From Pirellulales bacterium (GTDB lineage: Bacteria; Planctomycetota; Planctomycetia; Pirellulales; PALSA-1355): DNA of 64,000 nucleotides. This document shows, in pieces, positions 57,997 to 64,000 of the stretch. Where the stretch lies: assembly GCA_022844125.1 (NCBI GenBank), contig JALHMI010000012.1:1-64000 (forward strand). The letters are read 5' to 3'. The notes beneath the pieces were generated by a model, which worked only from the letters and a program-made list of their open reading frames with translations, was not told where the DNA came from and did no database searches. The position numbers were made by a program, and so were the translations under genes. Every line of letters begins with the position of its first letter. The stretch's first letter is position 1.

Positions 57997-58800
57997 TTAG
58001 TACAACGAGACCGAAGTACCGTCGAGATACCGCGCGGCCGGTTGCGCGCGGCGCTGCGCCAGAAACAACAATCGCCGTTCATGCGGCGTCCGCGTACGCA
58101 CGTGCAGGGTGCGAAACAGGGCGTTTCCGCCGGGAGAAAGCGATCCGCCCGCCTCGGTCCAGGCGCCAAGAATGTCGCGCCAGGCCTCGCCGCGCCGCGT
58201 GAATCGAATGTGGATCGGGTCGTAGCTGTACCAGTGCGGCTGGTGTGAAACAATCGTCAACGCGCGCTCGCCCGCGATCCGAGCCACGTGTTCGTCCAGC
58301 TCGATCGCGCGGCGTTGGGCTTCGGCCAGTGAGAGCCGGCTGTATGGAAACAACACGCTCCGCATCAGCTTGAACTTGGCCGGCGAAAGTTTTTGGACAT
58401 TCGCGATCGGCAAATTGGTGATCGTGATCTTGGCGTCCGCCGCGGCCAGCCGATCGAGACACGCTTCGAGCCAGCCGACAATCCGGTCCACGGGTTCCTC
58501 GTATAACAGATCGTTGCCGATGTCCGTGACCAGGGCGGCCGTGGGCAATTGCCGGCCGGAAGTCAAGTTCTGCCACAGCCCACAATGGGCGATTCCCGGC
58601 AGCCCCACGCCCATTATCCGGGTATTTCGGCCATAAGACCGGCCGTGCCCCAGGGCGGCGTGCACCTCCAGCGGCTCGTTCCAGACGCGGCCGGCGGTCT
58701 CCAGAACGGTGCCGATGCCCTTGGTGAGATTGCTCGCGCCAAGCAGGATGACGCGGCGCGCCGGAGCCGACGGGACGTTCGTCTCGCGCGAGGCGGCCAT
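57997..58800 (-). CDS. SGNH/GDSL-like hydrolase
   Basis: RRVILLGASNLTKGIG; VTDIGNDLLY; HQPHWYSYDPIHIRF. Confidence 0.7.
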   Translation of the reverse strand: MAASRETNVPSAPARRVILLGASNLTKGIGTVLETAGRVWNEPLEVHAALGHGRSYGRNTRIMGVGLPGIAHCGLWQNLTSGRQLPTAALVTDIGNDLLYEEPVDRIVGWLEACLDRLAAADAKITITNLPIANVQKLSPAKFKLMRSVLFPYSRLSLAEAQRRAIELDEHVARIAGERALTIVSHQPHWYSYDPIHIRFTRRGEAWRDILGAWTEAGGSLSPGGNALFRTLHVRTRTPHERRLLFLAQRRAQPAARYLDGTSVSLY

Positions 58801-59546
58801 CAGCGATAGCCTCCATAACCACCGCCGCCGCCAGTGTAGGCCTGCAGCGTCGTGTAGCTGTTGTAGGCGAGGTACGCGCAGAACAGGGCCAGGAACTGAT
58901 CGTGCAGGCGCGTCCAGGCGAGTACGCCCGCGCCGACGGCGACGAAGATCGACAGCCAGAGCGACATCTGCAAGCCGTCGCGCGGGTTGGCCATCGTAAA
59001 CAGCTCGCCCGAGATGCGTCCGCCGTCGAGCGGCCAGATGGGGAGCAGGTTGGCGAGTCCCCAGAAGATGTTGACGTACAGCAGATAGAATATCAGGGTC
59101 GTTAATCTTGGATTCGCGAAGGGCTCGAATCCGACGGGCAAGATCGTATCGGGCCAGGTCCAGATCACGTTGTGGCCGGACGCCTTGATGGCGGCCACGA
59201 GCAGCGCGGCGAAGATGAAACCCGCTCCCGGGCCAGCGAAGGAGATCCCGATCTGCGCGAGGTGGCTGTGGTAGGTGGGACGATAGGCGGCCAGACCGCC
59301 GAAACCGTAGAGCGTGATCCAGGGTTGCCAACCGTGGGCACGGGCGGCGAGCGCGTGTCCCATTTCGTGAATCAGGATCGAGACGAAAACGGTTCCAATC
59401 CACAGCATCAGTTGGATTGGATCGGGATCGCCGCCCGCGCCGAGGATTGCGGCGGCCAGCCAGAAGAACGGATGCACGCGCACCGGAATGCCAAACAAGT
59501 TGAAACGAAGATCGTAGGGAGTCCGGTTTGGTTCGGTGAACAGCAC
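58800..59546 (-). CDS. site-2 protease family (M50) membrane peptidase
   Basis: FVSILIHEMGHALAAR; LLPIWPLDGGRI; GTG start proposed. Confidence 0.88.
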   Translation of the reverse strand: MLFTEPNRTPYDLRFNLFGIPVRVHPFFWLAAAILGAGGDPDPIQLMLWIGTVFVSILIHEMGHALAARAHGWQPWITLYGFGGLAAYRPTYHSHLAQIGISFAGPGAGFIFAALLVAAIKASGHNVIWTWPDTILPVGFEPFANPRLTTLIFYLLYVNIFWGLANLLPIWPLDGGRISGELFTMANPRDGLQMSLWLSIFVAVGAGVLAWTRLHDQFLALFCAYLAYNSYTTLQAYTGGGGGYGGYR

Positions 59547-59628
59547 GCGATCGAGTCCTGGGGCCGGGTGGGGACGCGGCTCAACGGTGGCCGGGCGTGA
59601 AAATTCTACTCCGCGGAGGCGCGGCGGG

Positions 59629-60903
59629 TCAGGCCGCGGTTTTGGATCGGGGGTGGGTTTTCGGCAGCGGGGCAGGGGCCTTCGCAGGAGCATAGTGCGG
59701 GGCGGGAAGCGGCTGCGGGCGGCGGTCCAGATCGGCCAGGATGTACTGGGCTGCGCTGCGGGCGGCGCCGCCGTGGCCCACCTCGGCTTTGAGTGCAGCT
59801 AGCCGCTCAACCAGCCGCTCACGTTCCACCGGATCGGTGAGCCAGCGAATCGCGTGGGCCGCAACCTGCCGCGACTTGTCCGTGCAGGTCACGTACTCGG
59901 GATACAGCACCTCGGGCGTGTCGCCACGGTCGGGATCGTAGGTCGTGGCATCACCGTCCAGCGGATCGACCGCCGAGAGCAGGTTCACCAGCGTGATGTA
60001 CTTCACGCGGCGGTAGCGGCGCTGCAGCACGTAGGCCAGGCGCGAGATGGCGTAGTGGATCACGGTCGGCTTGCACTGATACAGGAGCTCGAGCGAGACG
60101 GAGCCGGACACCGCCAGGCAGCACGTGGCCAGGTGAATCAACTCAGGCGTGCGCTTCAGGTGCACCTCGATGTCGAGTCCGCTGGCGGCGACGGCGCGGC
60201 GAGCCATCTCGGCCTGGTGCGGCTTGAACGAAGCAATGGCAAAGCGGGCACTGGGAACCCGAGCATGGATGATTGCCGCGGCCTTGAGGAAGCAGCTTAG
60301 ATTGTGTTGGACTTCCTGCGTGCGCGAGCCGGGAAGAATCGCCACAAGCGGGCGGGCGTCGTCGCGATGCGCGGCGAGGAACTGTGGATCGAGTTGTTGC
60401 CGGCGGACTTCGTCGAAGTAGGGATGGCCGATGAACGTGGCATTCGCGCCGCGCTGGCGATACCACTTTTGCTCGAATGGCATGCTGCACAGCACGTGAT
60501 CGACCAGGCGGCGGACCTTGCGGATGCGATGCGTGGCCCAGGCCCAGACTTGCGGCGGAGCGAAGTAGTACACCGGAATGCCGTGGGCCTTCGCGCGGCG
60601 AGCGACCCACCAGTTGAAACCGGGGTAGTCGATCAGCACGACGGCGTCGGGCTTGTGATGGCGGAAGTAGCGATCGGCCCGGCCGCCGAGCGCGAGAAAC
60701 TTGTGGAGGTTGATGAGCACGCGGAAAATCCACATCACGGCCAGCAGCGTCATGTCGGTGTGCAGCGTGCAGCCGGCGGCAGCCATCTCGGGACCGCCAT
60801 AGCCGACGAACTCGATGTCGGGCCGCTGGGCGCGGAGCTGCCGGATGAGGTTGGCTCCGTGCAGATCGCCGCTGGGTTCGCCGGCCGAGAAGAAGATTTT
60901 CAT
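59629..60903 (-). CDS. lpxB: lipid-A-disaccharide synthase
   Basis: MKIFFSAGEPSGDLHGANLIRQLR; YYFAPPQVWAWATHRIRKVRRLVDHVLCSMPFE; ILPGSRTQEVQHNL. Confidence 0.93.
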   Translation of the reverse strand: MKIFFSAGEPSGDLHGANLIRQLRAQRPDIEFVGYGGPEMAAAGCTLHTDMTLLAVMWIFRVLINLHKFLALGGRADRYFRHHKPDAVVLIDYPGFNWWVARRAKAHGIPVYYFAPPQVWAWATHRIRKVRRLVDHVLCSMPFEQKWYRQRGANATFIGHPYFDEVRRQQLDPQFLAAHRDDARPLVAILPGSRTQEVQHNLSCFLKAAAIIHARVPSARFAIASFKPHQAEMARRAVAASGLDIEVHLKRTPELIHLATCCLAVSGSVSLELLYQCKPTVIHYAISRLAYVLQRRYRRVKYITLVNLLSAVDPLDGDATTYDPDRGDTPEVLYPEYVTCTDKSRQVAAHAIRWLTDPVERERLVERLAALKAEVGHGGAARSAAQYILADLDRRPQPLPAPHYAPAKAPAPLPKTHPRSKTAA

Positions 60904-61106
60904 GGTCACATCGAGCGCGTCGTGAGGCGCGAGGGCATCAAGAGAAGCGTCCAACTGCCGGTCGACGCTCGACCGGCGGGTCCCTCGAAGCGAGCTTCGG
61001 GCTAGAGGGCTCGTATGGCCGCGAAGTATCCCAGAATCTGGCAAGACGGGTAAAGTGCAGTTCGGGCTGGCGGTGCTAATATGCGAAGCGACTCGCGAGC
61101 GCAAAA

Positions 61107-61144
61107 GAAAGGGCCGGCAGCCCGCGGAGGAGCTACCGGCCCTG
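61107..61144 (-). terminator. intrinsic terminator downstream of 61176-61619
   Basis: minus strand AGGGCCGGTAGC...GGCTGCCGGCCCTTTCTTTT. Confidence 0.8.
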
Positions 61145-61175
61145 TCGATCTAGCGAACTTGAAGCGGTGCGAAGC

Positions 61176-61619
61176 TTACTTCTTGACCGGTTCGAAGGCG
61201 ACCTTCTTGGCGTCGGTGAACAGCAGCGTGATCAAGTCGTCGCCCGTGGCTTTCTTGGCCTTGGCCAGGCAGCCGGGGCAGCAGACGGCAACTTTGACGC
61301 CTTCGACCTCGACGACCTTGTCGGCAGCCATCGGGCGGCCGGCAACCGGGCACTTCACCTGCTTGATCTGTCCGGTCTGGAGCAACTGCAGGTTCGCCTT
61401 GGCGGCGAACTTTTCGGGATCGGCTTCAAACGCCTTGGGGCAGTTGGGGCAGCAGAACGCCACCTTGCCGCCATTGAAAGCGACGGTGTGTTCGGCCTTG
61501 CACGGCTGACCCGAGACCGGGCACTTGGGTTCCGCTTTCTTCTCTTCCTCGGCACGCAGCGAGCCGGAAGCGACGACGGCGAACAGGGCCAATGCAGCAA
61601 TCGCGAGACGGAATTTCAT
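61176..61619 (-). CDS. secreted protein with two YHS-like Cys domains
   Basis: signal peptide; CPVSGQPCKAEHTVAFNGGKVAFCCPNCPKAFEADPEKF and CPVAGRPMAADKVVEVEGVKVAVCCPGCLAKAKK. Confidence 0.75.
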   Translation of the reverse strand: MKFRLAIAALALFAVVASGSLRAEEEKKAEPKCPVSGQPCKAEHTVAFNGGKVAFCCPNCPKAFEADPEKFAAKANLQLLQTGQIKQVKCPVAGRPMAADKVVEVEGVKVAVCCPGCLAKAKKATGDDLITLLFTDAKKVAFEPVKK

Positions 61620-61800
61620 GATTCAGTTTCCTTCAATTGAAATGGGGCTATTTCTGTGTGGCTCGGCGAATTTTCTGGCCCGCGTTTCCTACGCGAGAAA
61701 ACCAGTCGACGAGCACGACGAGGACAATTCGAACGCAAGACGATCAGCCAAGCGCGACCGGGTGCAGTGGCGGCCGGAGCGCGCACTATCGGCGCAGCAG

Positions 61801-62256
61801 TCAGATGGTCCAGCGACAATGGACCTTGTGCAGTGACGTTCCGCCCCGGCACGCCACAGGCACGTGCGACCGGGCGACGAGCGTTTGTCGAGAGTCGTCG
61901 GCGACGGCCGGCGAAGCGGCCAGGGCGACGAATTTCTCAAGCGAGATTTCGCTGCCGCGCTTGCCGCTGGGAATGGCCGGCGGCTGAGCAGTGGCCTTGC
62001 AGTGGCAAGGAGCATCCGCGAACGCTGGCGAGGCAAGCGGTTCAGACTCTTCGTCCGCGCTGGCGCAGCAGGGGCGAGCTTCAGCCTCGCAGCAACTGCT
62101 GGTTTCCTCGACGGCTTGCGGACCGCAGCAGCACTGGCCGCTGCCCTTGAGAGCTCCGGTCTTGCAGCAACGGGGCTGGGCACCCACGACTGGCGCGGCA
62201 ATCGTGCTGATTGCCAGCAGGGCGATGCCAAGTTTTCGTGCCAGCGTCGAGACCAT
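61801..62256 (-). CDS. small secreted Cys-rich protein
   Basis: signal peptide MVSTLARKLGIALLAISTIAAPVVGA; RCCKTG, QCCCGP, SSCCEAEARPCC. Confidence 0.6.
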   Translation of the reverse strand: MVSTLARKLGIALLAISTIAAPVVGAQPRCCKTGALKGSGQCCCGPQAVEETSSCCEAEARPCCASADEESEPLASPAFADAPCHCKATAQPPAIPSGKRGSEISLEKFVALAASPAVADDSRQTLVARSHVPVACRGGTSLHKVHCRWTI

Positions 62257-62393
62257 ATGGTTCGCTTCGAAGAGCGCGATGGAGAGTACAGCGGCAGTAT
62301 TTTCGGCCAGTTCGGCCCGCAAAGTCAAGCAAGTTTGCCCAGGCGGCACGGATTGTGGGATAAACCGGGGCTGAGGGGCACGGTTCGTCGGCG

Positions 62394-62966
62394 TTAAGCC
62401 CTTAGGCCGCCTGCGCTTCGTGCCGCGATGAGCATCTCCAGATAGCTGCGCCGCTCGCTGGCAATCAGCCCGAGCTCGGCGGACAGGGCAGCGATCGTTT
62501 CCTGGGCCAATTGCAAGCTGCTGTCTTCGGCGATCAGCTCGAGCTCGACGAACTGGCCCACCTCGGCGACCCGGTCGAGCGCGATTTCGACCGGAAGGTC
62601 TTTCCAGGTGAGTGAGAGATGGCGGCGCTGCTTGCGAACTTCGAGCACCGGTTCGAAGGAAAGGGCCGTGAGCAGTTCGGCGGCCTGGGCTGCGCCGCTC
62701 TCGCCCGCGGGGAGCGAGATCTCGATCTCACGGCGGGTTTTAGTCGTCCGGTCGAGCTTGGGGCCTTTGTACGTAATATAGTTGTGGTCGCCGACGCGTC
62801 GGAGGCGCAGGGCTTCATCCGTCCGGGCGAAGTCGCGCATCGGGTGGCGGTAGTAGCGATCGACCTGCTCGTGGTCCTCGCCGACCGTGGCGCCGAGCGC
62901 GACGAGCCTCGCTTCGAGGGCAGCCAGATCGCTGACGGGGAATTTTTGTTCGACTTCCAGTGGCAT
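62394..62966 (-). CDS. CYTH domain / class IV adenylate cyclase-like
   Basis: MPLEVEQKFPV (ExExK-like); DEALRLRRVGDHNYITYKGPK. Confidence 0.88.
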   Translation of the reverse strand: MPLEVEQKFPVSDLAALEARLVALGATVGEDHEQVDRYYRHPMRDFARTDEALRLRRVGDHNYITYKGPKLDRTTKTRREIEISLPAGESGAAQAAELLTALSFEPVLEVRKQRRHLSLTWKDLPVEIALDRVAEVGQFVELELIAEDSSLQLAQETIAALSAELGLIASERRSYLEMLIAARSAGGLRA

Positions 62967-63022
62967 GGTTCGATTTCGTTGCGGTGCGGCTGCAGGTTGG
63001 ACTGCGGGTATTGTGGGGGGAG

Positions 63023-63649
63023 ATGCGGATGGAAGCAACCGACCGGACGCCGACGCGGCGGCAATCTTCGCGGACGTGGATTTCCATGTCGCTGCTCGTG
63101 GCGGTCATCCTGGTTTACCTGCTGCTGGTAACCCGTCGGTCGCATGAGCCGCTGGGAACGATCGGTCCGGCGATCGGCAAGCGGCTCGCCCATTTGGAAC
63201 TGGCTGGGCTGACAGGCGGGGCCGGGGCGGTGTTGCTGGAAGAACTGCACGGCAAAGTGGTACTGGTGAACTACTGGGGCTCCTGGTGTCCGCCGTGTGT
63301 GCGCGAGCTGCCGGAGATTGAGGACATCGGCGAGCGCTTTGCAGGCCGCGATGATTTTCGGCTGCTGGCCGTCTCATGCGGGCAAGGGGCGGATGAGAAT
63401 CTCGAGACGCTGCGCGATGAGACCGAGCGATTTCTCGCGGCGCGCGGGTCGAAGCTGACGACCTACGTCGATCCAGGCGCGAGCAGCCGGCGGGCGATGA
63501 ACATCGTGCTGGGGGTGCCGATTGCTTATCCGACCACGCTGCTACTGGATCGCGACGGAAGGATTCGCGGGCTCTGGCAGGGATACGATCCCCGCGCGGC
63601 CGGTGAGATGGAAGCGGAGATTGAGAAGTTGCTGAGGGCACCGCAGTGA
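63023..63649 (+). CDS. TlpA-family thiol-disulfide reductase
   Basis: VVLVNYWGSWCPPCVRELPEIEDI; membrane anchor. Confidence 0.9.
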   Translation: MRMEATDRTPTRRQSSRTWISMSLLVAVILVYLLLVTRRSHEPLGTIGPAIGKRLAHLELAGLTGGAGAVLLEELHGKVVLVNYWGSWCPPCVRELPEIEDIGERFAGRDDFRLLAVSCGQGADENLETLRDETERFLAARGSKLTTYVDPGASSRRAMNIVLGVPIAYPTTLLLDRDGRIRGLWQGYDPRAAGEMEAEIEKLLRAPQ

Positions 63650-63666
63650 TGTCCAGAAGCCAAGAG

Positions 63667-63691
63667 AGCCCCCCCGGCAAAGCCGGGGGCT
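63667..63691. repeat. AGCCCCCCCGGCAAAGCCGGGGGCT hairpin
   Basis: same family as 9336, 12790 and 42153; lies between convergent genes. Confidence 0.75.
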
Positions 63692-64000
63692 AGCGGCGGA
63701 GCAGTTCCGCTAGTTCCCGCGCTGCAGCGGCCGGATCTTCCTCGCTGCTGATCGCTCCGCTGACGGCGATGCGCGTCAGGCCGGCGGCGAGCACCTCGGA
63801 GAGATTCGCCGCCGTGATGCCGCCGATTGCGAAGGCGGGCAGACGGACTTCTTCAGCGACTGCGCGCAGCAGTTCCACGCCCGCGAACTCGCTGAACTGC
63901 TTGGTGCCGGAGGGGAACGTGGGGCCGACGCCAAGATAGTCCGCGCCGTCGAGTACCGCGGCATGTGCCTGCTCGAGCGAATGCGTCGAAACGCCGACCA
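63690..64000 (-). CDS. thiE: thiamine phosphate synthase, C-terminal part (5' end beyond window)
   Basis: [16 protein letters not shown]...[31 protein letters not shown]. Confidence 0.85.
   Translation of the reverse strand, partial: VGVSTHSLEQAHAAVLDGADYLGVGPTFPSGTKQFSEFAGVELLRAVAEEVRLPAFAIGGITAANLSEVLAAGLTRIAVSGAISSEEDPAAAARELAELLRR

Noticed and set aside
1-64000. CRISPR array, tRNA or rRNA genes
   Set aside because: No regularly spaced direct repeats with unique spacers and no tRNA/rRNA signature seen by eye; a tRNAscan/Infernal run would be decisive.

Overview
This 64 kb window looks like a single chromosomal segment from a planctomycete (Pirellulales-like). The basis is a high-GC genome with PEP-CTERM proteins, DUF1080, a redoxin/cytochrome c/copper monooxygenase-like fusion, an M56-carboxypeptidase-regulatory-TlpA fusion, LpxB, and many intergenic hairpin repeats. 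The main housekeeping block is a nearly complete complex I operon, nuoA-N (38.8-54.0 kb, + strand). Other clear genes include xylA, an S9 peptidase, an acyl-CoA dehydrogenase, an oxalate decarboxylase-like bicupin, an M20 peptidase, an Mrp/NBP35 ATPase, an M50 peptidase, lpxB, a CYTH protein and a partial thiE at the right edge. No rRNA, tRNA or CRISPR array was recognised. The parts most worth a second look are: (1) a secreted protein of about 1169 aa with roughly 80 cysteines, built as a tandem duplication of [Cys repeat - helical - secretin-like] (12.9-16.5 kb); (2) a lower-GC accessory island (about 32.85-35.9 kb) with an adenine-N6 methyltransferase divergent from an operon encoding a ribbon-helix-helix/GIY-YIG nuclease fusion, a palindrome between two sigma70-like promoters, and a small gene whose reading frame is broken at an A7 tract; (3) a 335-340 bp dispersed repeat with a 27-bp invariant core and a possibly conserved small ORF; (4) a head-to-head truncation junction at about 23.35 kb; (5) a promoter/terminator/operator arrangement ahead of nuoA; (6) a 23-aa Lys/Ala peptide with an excellent Shine-Dalgarno. 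All calls are by eye from the sequence and ORF track; no database search was run.
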